In this document: positions 8,717-15,295 of the stretch, in pieces | Layout: each line of letters starts with the position of its first letter | Numbering within the stretch: position 1 is the first letter of the stretch | NCBI GenBank assembly: GCA_028711445.1 | Contig: JAQTSD010000013.1 | Location: 1-36,658, forward strand | Length of the DNA stretch: 36,658 nt | Direction: 5' to 3' | DNA from: Candidatus Peribacteraceae bacterium | GTDB lineage: Bacteria > Patescibacteriota > Gracilibacteria > Peribacterales > Peribacteraceae | Program-made: the position numbers and the translations under genes | Notes under the pieces: model-generated | Told to the model about the DNA's origin: nothing | Databases searched by the model: none | The model's input: only the letters and a program-made list of their open reading frames with translations

Positions 8717-8788
8717 GCCACAAATGCGTCAGTCTGAACCTGTCGAAGACCAGACCATTTGTGGCATGCCGACCCTTCGACAAGCTCA
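8717..8788. repeat. Palindromic intergenic repeat with two CTTCGAC...TCAG units
   Basis: GCCACAAATG (8717-8726) pairs with CATTTGTGGC (8756-8765), and inside it GTCTG pairs with CAGAC. The loop contains CTGAACCTGTCGAAG (8734-8748). Its inverted relative CTTCGACAAGCTCAG follows at 8774-8788. Related units occur at 11548-11585, 15026-15049 and 25065-25089. The gap lies between the convergent 7133 and 8862 genes. Confidence 0.7.
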
Positions 8789-8861
8789 GAGCGACACGCC
8801 TTTGGCGATGTTATGAGCACAGAGTGGCCTGATGTGGGGCACCTTGCTTAGTACCTCGTCA

Positions 8862-10238
8862 TCACTTCACCTGGATCGTATACGTCTGCTTGGCGGTTCT
8901 CGAGGCCTTGCGTCCCACGGAAACAGTGTAGGTCCCCGTCGGGTAGGTGTAGGACTGATTGCACGTCGGCCCAGTGAATCCGAAGAGATCCACGTCCTTC
9001 ATCGCATACACAAGACAGGAGAGTTGCCCTGCATTCGAGAGAGTAACCGTCATGACTCTCGGCGTGTCGACGGTAAAGGAGTAGAAATCCTGGAAATCAC
9101 CCTCGCTGAGCATCTCCGTGCGCGTGTCGCCACGCTTGATCTTCACTGACTGGATAAACCCGTCATTGCCATCACCAGTCGTTACGGTCGCAACCGCCGT
9201 GTACGTCACATCCGCAACCGTCGGCTGGAGCTGGAGCTGGTAATCACCCGGTCCGATGGCGACTTTTAGAAAACATTTATTCCCCTCCTGGAATCCGAGA
9301 AAGTACTGATCCGAGAATCCCTCGGTCCCCAGCAGATACAGCCGGCAACTCACCATGCCCGATTGTCCGGACTGCAGACCTGTTTCGATGAGCATCACCG
9401 TGTTCTTCGCAAGACTGAAAGTGTAAGAAGAGGACTTCTTGCCAGAGAATTTACCATTCATCGAGAATGGAAAATCTACAGCATAGGATGCCGCTGCCAT
9501 GGAAGAAGCTGCTGCTTCTGAACTCGTCTGTTCCGCGGAAGAAGACGTCTCCCCCGATTGTTCCGAAGCCTGAGAGGAAGCGGATGAGGATGGCTTGCGA
9601 TCATCTGCAAACTGCACGTTTAACGCATTGAAAATATAAGCAGCCGCCTCTCCGCGCAGGAGTGGCCAATCCGGATTGAAGTGCCCACTGACCTGCCCTG
9701 CGATTGGCAAAATCCCCTTCTTGAAGGCAGTGGAGAGATATTTTGTGTACCACGCGGACGTGGAAACATCGACGAACTTCACGAGAGAACGATCTGCTTC
9801 CGTGTAATCGTCAACGGATATCCCGAACACAGTGGTGATCATCTTGATCGCCTCCACGCGATTCACGAGATTGGCCGGACGGAAAGTACTGTCGCCGTAT
9901 CCATCCACAAAATGATTCGCAGCTGCATCACAGATGAACGTTTCGTACCAGCTCTCACGTTCCACATCCTTGAAACAATCCTTGTTTGCCGGATCGGGAA
10001 TGCGTCCTTTGGCTCTGTAGAGCATCTTAATCATCTCAGCGCGATTCACTGCACGCTCCGGGGAAAAGTTGCCGTCGGGATTTCCGTCGATCACGCGTGC
10101 ACCCACGAGCGCCTCAATTGCCTCACGATAGATGTGTCCCACCGGAACATCCGGGAAAATGGGTGCATCGAGTTGTGCAAACGCGACACCGCTCGACAAG
10201 AAGAGTAGTGCTACGAGAAGAATTCCGATTTTGCGCAT
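8862..10238 (-). CDS. Secreted protein: three SLH domains, Ser-rich linker, two PPC-like domains
   Basis: The protein has 458 residues. The signal peptide MRKIGILLVALLFLSSGVAFA has a typical cleavage site. Three SLH modules (about 27-85, 90-145, 155-210) show ALVGARVIDGNPDGNFSPE, FVDGYGDSTFRPANLVNR and KGILPIAGQVSGHFNPDWPL. A Ser/Ala/Glu linker (about 216-250) precedes two similar beta-rich modules (about 252-350 and 360-458). These resemble pre-peptidase C-terminal (PPC) domains, with matching motifs SSSYTFSLAKNTVMLI and QDFYSFTVDTPRVMTV. It is probably anchored to the cell wall by the SLH part with the PPC-like pair displayed; no catalytic domain is seen. AAGG lies just before ATG 10238, and a TATGAT box further upstream would give a short leader. 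Confidence 0.88.
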   Translation of the reverse strand: MRKIGILLVALLFLSSGVAFAQLDAPIFPDVPVGHIYREAIEALVGARVIDGNPDGNFSPERAVNRAEMIKMLYRAKGRIPDPANKDCFKDVERESWYETFICDAAANHFVDGYGDSTFRPANLVNRVEAIKMITTVFGISVDDYTEADRSLVKFVDVSTSAWYTKYLSTAFKKGILPIAGQVSGHFNPDWPLLRGEAAAYIFNALNVQFADDRKPSSSASSQASEQSGETSSSAEQTSSEAAASSMAAASYAVDFPFSMNGKFSGKKSSSYTFSLAKNTVMLIETGLQSGQSGMVSCRLYLLGTEGFSDQYFLGFQEGNKCFLKVAIGPGDYQLQLQPTVADVTYTAVATVTTGDGNDGFIQSVKIKRGDTRTEMLSEGDFQDFYSFTVDTPRVMTVTLSNAGQLSCLVYAMKDVDLFGFTGPTCNQSYTYPTGTYTVSVGRKASRTAKQTYTIQVK

Positions 10239-10289
10239 GGCCTTGAGGTGAAGGAGTTGTCCGTCATCATACTCGTTCCTCCGCTTTCT

Positions 10290-10775
10290 TCACAAGCCGT
10301 CAAGACAAAGGGCGTGCAATTGCGCAAGGGAATGTAGGACACCGCGCGCAGCCTCCACTCCCCTGTTCCCATCAGTGCCACTGCGTGCTCTCGCCTGATC
10401 GATGGAATCGACATAGAGCACCTCGAAAGAAAATGGCTTACGGTAGCGGATTTGTACGTCCATGATTCCGCGCGCAACCTCACCGGCAATGAGGTCAGCA
10501 TGGTGCGTCTCCCCCTCGACGATGACCCCGAGACCGATGAGGGCATCCGCCTCCTTCGCCTCGAGAAGCGCCGCTCCGATGAGGGGAATCTCGAAGGAGC
10601 CGGCCACCGGATGCTCAGAGATGTTCGCGCGAGGGATCCCCGCATCTTCGAGCGTCCTCCTAGCCGCTTCCACCAGTTGTGAGACTTCCTCCGGATAGTA
10701 AGACGAGTGCACGATCGCGATGCGCCAGCCGGGGTTGATGGTGACAGGTGGCGTGAGTGGCTGTGAAGATTTCAT
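10290..10775 (-). CDS. ribH: 6,7-dimethyl-8-ribityllumazine synthase
   Basis: The protein has 161 residues, close to the usual 155. RibH condenses 5-amino-6-ribitylaminouracil with dihydroxybutanone phosphate, the product of RibBA. Family motifs are clear: the N-terminal substrate segment GWRIAIVHSSYY, PVAGSFEIPL, the catalytic His region GVIVEGETHHADL, and the late DSIDQARARSG helix. The segment before it reads FSFEVLYVDS where most homologues have a Gly-Val-Leu-Thr pattern, a mild divergence. I chose ATG 10775 (MKSSQ), 11 bp downstream of the ribE stop, so the two genes are probably cotranscribed. No Shine-Dalgarno is visible. Confidence 0.95.
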   Translation of the reverse strand: MKSSQPLTPPVTINPGWRIAIVHSSYYPEEVSQLVEAARRTLEDAGIPRANISEHPVAGSFEIPLIGAALLEAKEADALIGLGVIVEGETHHADLIAGEVARGIMDVQIRYRKPFSFEVLYVDSIDQARARSGTDGNRGVEAARGVLHSLAQLHALCLDGL

Positions 10776-10786
10776 GAGGGTTGGGA

Positions 10787-11377
10787 TTAGGAAGAGGGCT
10801 GAGTTGTGAGGAGCTTCCCGACGTAACGACCAAGCACATCCGTTTCGATGTTCACGCAGCCGCCAACGCTCAATAAACCCAACGTTGTCGATGAGAGCGT
10901 GTAAGGAATGAGAGCGATGCGCACATCGCAATCTTTTATATCGGCCACCGTCAATGAAACGCCATCGACGGCGATGGACCCCTTCGAGACGACGCAACGT
11001 GCCAGATTCTGAGGCAACCGGATCACGAGTTCCCTGCTCTCATCTTCGCACAGCCGTACCTCCGTCACCTCACCCACCCCTTCCCCGTGCCCCTGCACGA
11101 TATGCCCCTCAAAGCGGCCGGATGCGGAGAGTGCCCGCTCGAGATTCACTTTGTCGCCGGGATTCAGCGCACCGAGTGTGGTTTTTGTCAGTGTCTCGGG
11201 GACCGTATCGAACGTGAGAGACTGCGCATCGCCCGCCTTCACTGTCAGACAGACGCCGGAGACGCAGATGCTCGATCCTAAGCAAGTATCCTCGAACGCC
11301 TTAGGACGTGAGATCGCAAGCACATGCGCGCTGTGGGAGAGAACGGGGGCCATGACTTCCACGATTCCGGTAAACAT
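10787..11377 (-). CDS. ribE: Riboflavin synthase, alpha subunit type
   Basis: The protein has 196 residues. RibE dismutates two 6,7-dimethyl-8-ribityllumazine molecules to riboflavin. The diagnostic start MFTGIVE is at ATG 11377, which sets the start; an in-frame ATG nine codons earlier is unlikely. Two lumazine-binding barrels are present: the first carries SSICVSGVCLTV and TTLGALNPGDKVNLERAL, the second GHIVQGHGEGVG, KGSIAVDGVSLTV and TTLGLLSVGGCVNIETD. The C-terminal trimerisation helix is short but present. It sits upstream of ribH on the same strand and is divergent from uvrA. Confidence 0.96.
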   Translation of the reverse strand: MFTGIVEVMAPVLSHSAHVLAISRPKAFEDTCLGSSICVSGVCLTVKAGDAQSLTFDTVPETLTKTTLGALNPGDKVNLERALSASGRFEGHIVQGHGEGVGEVTEVRLCEDESRELVIRLPQNLARCVVSKGSIAVDGVSLTVADIKDCDVRIALIPYTLSSTTLGLLSVGGCVNIETDVLGRYVGKLLTTQPSS

Positions 11378-11456
11378 GGAGGACTCTATGGTACTCAAGA
11401 GCATGAGAGGTGAGAAATATTTGCCCCGGGATCCTTGTTTTCCCGCCTTAAGACCC

Positions 11457-11485
11457 TAGACACGAGGGAAAATTTCTGGTAGGCT
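11457..11485 (+). promoter_or_regulatory. Strong promoter upstream of uvrA
   Basis: TAGACA (11457-11462) is one mismatch from TTGACA. After exactly 17 bp comes TAGGCT (11480-11485), preceded by TGG (extended -10). The predicted start is near 11492, only about 9 nt before the terminator hairpin at 11501. Confidence 0.55.
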
Positions 11486-11500
11486 AAAGGCTCTCACGGA

Positions 11501-11523
11501 GCCCGCGCCGCGGGCGTTTTTTT
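11501..11523 (+). terminator. Intrinsic terminator/attenuator in the uvrA leader
   Basis: The hairpin GCCCGC-GCC-GCGGGC is followed after one G by seven T. A competing hairpin GGCTC-TCACG-GAGCC directly upstream (11489-11503) overlaps its first bases by three. It stands between the promoter at 11457-11485 and ATG 11604, so it would stop transcription before uvrA unless read through. Confidence 0.65.
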
Positions 11524-11585
11524 GTTTCACGCGAAGCGTGAAACAACCCTGAGCGAGCCCCGCACGTGCGGGGCGAGTCGAAGGG
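11524..11585. repeat. Two palindromes in the uvrA leader, one of the CTTCGAC/GCTCAG family
   Basis: GTTTCACGC-GAA-GCGTGAAAC (11524-11544) is a perfect hairpin. It is followed by CCCTGAGCGAGC ... GCGAGTCGAAGGG (11548-11585), whose ends match the dispersed CCCTTCGAC...GCTCAGG unit and which encloses the palindrome CCCCGCACGTGCGGGG. Confidence 0.65.
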
Positions 11586-11603
11586 TGCCCACCTCATTCC
11601 CCC

Positions 11604-14498
11604 ATGGATTCCATCATCATCAAAGGCGCGAAAGTTCACAACCTCAAGAATGTGGATGTGACCATCCCGCGAAACAAACTGACGGTCATCACGGGGCTTT
11701 CCGGCTCCGGAAAATCCTCGCTTGCATTCGACACGATCTTCGCTGAGGGGCAACGCCGATACGTGGAGAGTCTCTCCGCCTACGCCCGCCAGTTCATCGC
11801 ACAGATGGAGAAGCCGGAAGTGGAATCTATCGAAGGATTGAGTCCCGCGATCTCTATCGACCAGAAGACCGCCCCGCGGAATCCACGCTCCACCGTTGGG
11901 ACGATCACTGAGATCTACGATTACATGCGTCTACTGTGGGCAAAGGTCGGCAAGGTACACTGCACGCAGTGCGGCAAAGAGCTGCGCAAGCAGTCCGCGA
12001 GCCAGATCGTCTCTCTCATCGCGGCGCTCCCCGAAGGGAAGAAGATCTTCCTGCTCGCCCCCATCGTCGCCGGACGCAAAGGATCGCACGTGAAGATCAT
12101 CGACGCCATTCGCCGTGAGGGCTTCGTGCGCATGCGCATCGACGGACAGATCGTCACCGTGGATGAAGAGATGGAGCTCGACCCGAAGAAATCCCACACA
12201 ATCGAGATCGTCGTCGACCGCATGATGCTCAAGGACATGGCAGTCAACGATGGTGCAGTGAACCCGAATCGCACCCGTCTTGCCGATTCCATCGAGCTCA
12301 CCCTTAAAAAGGGGGAAGGATCTATGATCCTGCTCGATGCGGACAGCGGCGAGGAGCGAAGATTCTCCGAAGAATTCGTTTGCCCTGACCACCCCGAAGA
12401 GGACATCCCCTCTATCGAGCCGCGGAGCTTCTCCTTCAACTCCCCTCACGGAGCTTGTGAAGAGTGCCACGGCCTGGGTTCTATCCTCCGCATCAACGAG
12501 CAGACGATCATCCCGAATCCGAGCCTATCGCTCGCAGAAGGCGCCATCCATCCGTGGGCGACATCCGCGACGCGCATGGGTTTCATGATGCGCGTCCTCG
12601 AATCCGTGGCACGCGAAGCGGGCTTCAGCATGAATATACCGTGGGAGAAACTCTCTGACGCAGCAAAAGATATCGTCCTGAAGGGCTACGATCACCCGCT
12701 CACCGTCACTATGCAAGGCGAAGCGTTCAACGGTACCTATGAGACAACCTACGAAGGAGTCATCCCGAATCTCGAGCGCCGACACAATGAAACAGACTCG
12801 AGCTACGTGCGCACGCAGATCGAGGAATATATGGAGGAGCTTTCGTGCAACTCCTGCAATGGTTTGCGTCTCAAGCGTTCCGTCTTGGGTGTGACCGTCG
12901 GCGGGAAGAACATCGTGGAATCCACCGATCTCTCCGTCACCGCGGCGAAACAGTACTTCGAAGGGTTGATTCCCGCGAAGGAGACAGCGAAATCCGTCTC
13001 TCCCGATAGCGCGCTCTCCGACTACGAGTTCGCTGTCGTGAAGAAGGTATTGCGCGAGATCATCGCACGTTTGAGTTTCCTCGAGAACGTCGGCTTAAAC
13101 TACCTCACGCTCTCGCGTTCTGCCGCAACGCTCTCCGGCGGCGAAGCGCAGCGCATCCGCCTCGCCACTCAGATCGGATCCGCTCTGCAAGGCGTCCTCT
13201 ACGTCTTGGACGAGCCATCCATCGGGCTCCATCAACGCGACAATGCACGGCTCATCGGTACACTCACGAAGCTCCGCGATCTCGGCAACACTGTCATCGT
13301 TGTGGAGCATGACGAAGAGACGATCCGGGCCGCTGATTTCCTCCTCGAGATCGGACCGGGTGCCGGCAAATACGGCGGAGAGATCATCGGTCAAGGCACG
13401 CCGGAAGATCTCATCAATAATGCAAAATCCATCACGGGACAGTATCTCAAAGGAACGAAATCCATCCCCATCCCCTCAAAGCGCCGAAAAGGTAGCGGCA
13501 AGACACTCGCAATCCGCGACGCCCACCTCCACAATCTGCAACACCTCGACGTGGCCTTCCCGCTCGGCACATTCATCGGCATCACAGGCGTATCGGGGTC
13601 GGGCAAATCGAGTCTCATCCACGGTATCCTCGGACCCGAGCTCCTCCACACACTCAACAAAGCACACGCACGCGGACAGAATGTGAAGACGATTGAGGGA
13701 ATGGAACACCTCGACAAAGCAATCATGATCGATCAGTCCCCCATCGGTCGCACGCCGCGCTCCAATCCCGCCACCTACACAGGTATCTTCACAGACATCC
13801 GCGATCTCTTCGCCTCCACGCCCGAAGCGAAACTGCGCGGATACAAAACCGGGCGCTTCAGCTTCAATGTGAAAGGCGGCCGTTGCGAAGACTGCGAGGG
13901 GGATGGACTCAAGCGCATCGAAATGCACTTCCTCCCGGATGTCTTCGTCACATGTGAGACCTGCCACGGTCAACGCTACAACCGCGAGACGCTCGAGATC
14001 ACCTACAAAGGGCGAAACATCGCCGATGCACTCGATATGACCATCCGCGAGGCGCTCGACTTCTTCTCTGCCATCCCGGCACTCAAGAAAAAACTGCAGA
14101 TGCTTGAGGACGTGGGACTCGGTTACATCCACCTCGGCCAGAGCGCCACCACCCTTTCTGGCGGTGAGGCACAGCGCGTCAAGCTTGCCACGGAGCTCAT
14201 GCGACGCGCCACGGGCAAGACCTTCTACATCTTAGACGAACCCACGACCGGCCTGCACTTCGACGATATCCAGAAACTCCTCACTGTGCTCCAACGGCTT
14301 GTGGAAAAGGGAAACACGGTGCTCGTCATTGAGCACAATCTCGACGTCATCAAATGTGTAGACCATGTCCTTGATCTCGGGCCAGAGGGCGGCGAGCTCG
14401 GCGGCCGCATCATTGCACAAGGAACGCCCGAAGATATCGCACGAGCGGAGGAGAGCTTCACAGGGCAGTACTTGAAGAAGATACTGGAGAAGAGATAA
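11604..14498 (+). CDS. uvrA: UvrA, excinuclease ABC subunit A
   Basis: The protein has 964 residues, near the usual 940. UvrA is the damage-sensing ATPase of nucleotide excision repair and works as a dimer with UvrB. Two ABC modules are visible: Walker [10 protein letters not shown] (31-39) and GVSGSGKSS (about 660), with signatures [12 protein letters not shown] and [12 protein letters not shown]. The first zinc module reads CPDH ... CEECHG, with His in place of the second Cys; this variant is, as far as I recall, common in UvrA. The second zinc module is CEDCEGDG ... CETCHG. The ends are normal. No uvrB or uvrC lies in the window. The leader holds a promoter, a terminator-like hairpin and palindromes, which suggests conditional read-through. 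Confidence 0.98.
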   Translation: MDSIIIKGAKVHNLKNVDVTIPRNKLTVITGLSGSGKSSLAFDTIFAEGQRRYVESLSAYARQFIAQMEKPEVESIEGLSPAISIDQKTAPRNPRSTVGTITEIYDYMRLLWAKVGKVHCTQCGKELRKQSASQIVSLIAALPEGKKIFLLAPIVAGRKGSHVKIIDAIRREGFVRMRIDGQIVTVDEEMELDPKKSHTIEIVVDRMMLKDMAVNDGAVNPNRTRLADSIELTLKKGEGSMILLDADSGEERRFSEEFVCPDHPEEDIPSIEPRSFSFNSPHGACEECHGLGSILRINEQTIIPNPSLSLAEGAIHPWATSATRMGFMMRVLESVAREAGFSMNIPWEKLSDAAKDIVLKGYDHPLTVTMQGEAFNGTYETTYEGVIPNLERRHNETDSSYVRTQIEEYMEELSCNSCNGLRLKRSVLGVTVGGKNIVESTDLSVTAAKQYFEGLIPAKETAKSVSPDSALSDYEFAVVKKVLREIIARLSFLENVGLNYLTLSRSAATLSGGEAQRIRLATQIGSALQGVLYVLDEPSIGLHQRDNARLIGTLTKLRDLGNTVIVVEHDEETIRAADFLLEIGPGAGKYGGEIIGQGTPEDLINNAKSITGQYLKGTKSIPIPSKRRKGSGKTLAIRDAHLHNLQHLDVAFPLGTFIGITGVSGSGKSSLIHGILGPELLHTLNKAHARGQNVKTIEGMEHLDKAIMIDQSPIGRTPRSNPATYTGIFTDIRDLFASTPEAKLRGYKTGRFSFNVKGGRCEDCEGDGLKRIEMHFLPDVFVTCETCHGQRYNRETLEITYKGRNIADALDMTIREALDFFSAIPALKKKLQMLEDVGLGYIHLGQSATTLSGGEAQRVKLATELMRRATGKTFYILDEPTTGLHFDDIQKLLTVLQRLVEKGNTVLVIEHNLDVIKCVDHVLDLGPEGGELGGRIIAQGTPEDIARAEESFTGQYLKKILEKR

Positions 14499-14714
14499 AC
14501 CAACCCTTTCGTCGGGCGGGCCCCGCCGCCAAGGGGGGTGAAGGGGAAGGCCCTGCCCAGCACCCTTGCCATGCAAGGGTGCTGGGTTTGCCGACGAGTC
14601 GACCCCGAATCCTTGGAGGGGTCGACGAGGAGGCACAGGGCCGGGCGGAGGGGCACTGGCGGCGGAGCGCTTTCTTTGCTTCTTTCTTTGTCGCCCTGAC
14701 AAAGAAAGAAGAAG
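14499..14714. repeat. ~200-bp structured dispersed element, copy 1
   Basis: The segment aligns over most of its length with 26407-26601. It contains three hairpins: a perfect 14-bp stem with a CAT loop at 14556-14586 (arm CCCAGCACCCTTGC); GTCGACCCC ... GGGGTCGAC at 14598-14626; and a 14-bp stem at 14679-14711 (arm CTTCTTTCTTTGTC, loop GCCCT). The first hairpin replaces a different 6-bp hairpin in copy 2. It starts right after the uvrA stop and ends at the Nudix promoter. Minus-strand open frames across it are not likely to be genes. Confidence 0.85.
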
Positions 14715-14723
14715 GAACATCAT

Positions 14724-14732
14724 TGGTATAAT
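14724..14732 (+). promoter_or_regulatory. Consensus extended -10 for leaderless Nudix gene
   Basis: TGG-TATAAT is a perfect extended -10 whose last base is 8 nt before ATG 14741. The predicted start point is within two bases of the start codon. No Shine-Dalgarno can be present on such a transcript. Confidence 0.6.
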
Positions 14733-14740
14733 CTTCTTCC

Positions 14741-15247
14741 ATGCCCCGCCACTTCACCTCCACCGCCTTCGTCGTCGATGATCACAAACGCACGCTGCTT
14801 CTGTGGCACAAGCGCTTAGGACGGTGGATGCCTCCGGGCGGACACATCGAAGATGATGAGACGCCGGAGGAAACCGCCAAACGCGAGTGTAAGGAGGAGA
14901 CGGGCCTCGATGTGGAGATCATCGGTACGGAACAGGAGAATATGTTTGCGTCCAATCCTGCAGAAGGCCGCATGTTGAAGAGCCCTATCGCGCTCCTCCT
15001 CGAGGAGATTCCTGCATCTGTGGAGCCCTTCAACTCCGCTCAGAACAGGCAAAATGAACCGGCACACCAGCACATGGACTTCGTCTATCTCGCCCGCCCT
15101 CTCGACACCTCCCAAAAGCTCTCGCTTGATGAAACTGAAGGACGGGAACTTCGGTGGTTCACCTTAAGTGAGATTGCTTCTCTTGATCCATCATCCGAGA
15201 TCTTCTTCAACGTTCAAACCTATATCCTTTCCATTCTCAAGGATTAA
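14741..15247 (+). CDS. Nudix hydrolase
   Basis: The protein has 168 residues. The Nudix box G-x5-E-x7-REUxEExGU is complete: GGHIEDDETPEETAKRECK then EETGLD at about residues 32-55. The domain starts almost at residue 1 (HFTSTAFVVDD). Nudix enzymes cleave nucleoside-diphosphate-linked compounds; the substrate cannot be read from sequence. It lies 48 bp upstream of the RSH fusion gene, so a link to alarmone or nucleotide turnover is possible but speculative. Residues 96-103 (FNSAQNRQ) are encoded by a copy of the dispersed CTTCGAC...GCTCAG repeat and sit in a loop before HMDFVYLARP. The gene is probably leaderless. Confidence 0.92.
   Translation: MPRHFTSTAFVVDDHKRTLLLWHKRLGRWMPPGGHIEDDETPEETAKRECKEETGLDVEIIGTEQENMFASNPAEGRMLKSPIALLLEEIPASVEPFNSAQNRQNEPAHQHMDFVYLARPLDTSQKLSLDETEGRELRWFTLSEIASLDPSSEIFFNVQTYILSILKD
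15026..15049. repeat. Dispersed palindrome unit inside the Nudix coding sequence
   Basis: CCCTTCAACTCCGCTCAG (15026-15043) differs at one base from the intergenic unit CCCTTCGACTCCGCTCAG at 25065-25082. The copy keeps the reading frame and adds a loop to the protein. Confidence 0.65.
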
Positions 15248-15281
15248 GAGAATTGCGCTACCCAATGCGTCAAAGATGGTG

Positions 15282-15287
15282 TACACT
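15282..15287 (+). promoter_or_regulatory. -10 box for leaderless RSH fusion gene
   Basis: TACACT ends 8 nt before ATG 15296. The same hexamer at the same distance (7 nt) precedes ileS. Confidence 0.45.
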
Positions 15288-15295
15288 GCTTCGCT

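Noticed and set aside
5773-11600. FMN riboswitch upstream of ribBA or ribE
   Set aside because: The predicted leader of ribBA is about 5 nt, and none of the conserved FMN-riboswitch segments is visible before either gene.
12298-12320. CCCTTAAAAAGGGGG within uvrA, resembling the fragment at 4386-4443
   Set aside because: The encoded residues (TLKKGEG) fit the normal UvrA sequence, so the likeness is probably coincidental.
14225-14763. Overlapping minus-strand open frames of 100-160 residues across the end of uvrA and the repeat after it
   Set aside because: They lie in the dispersed structured element and antisense to uvrA, and the same peptide-like strings appear at 26242-26657 because the DNA is repeated.
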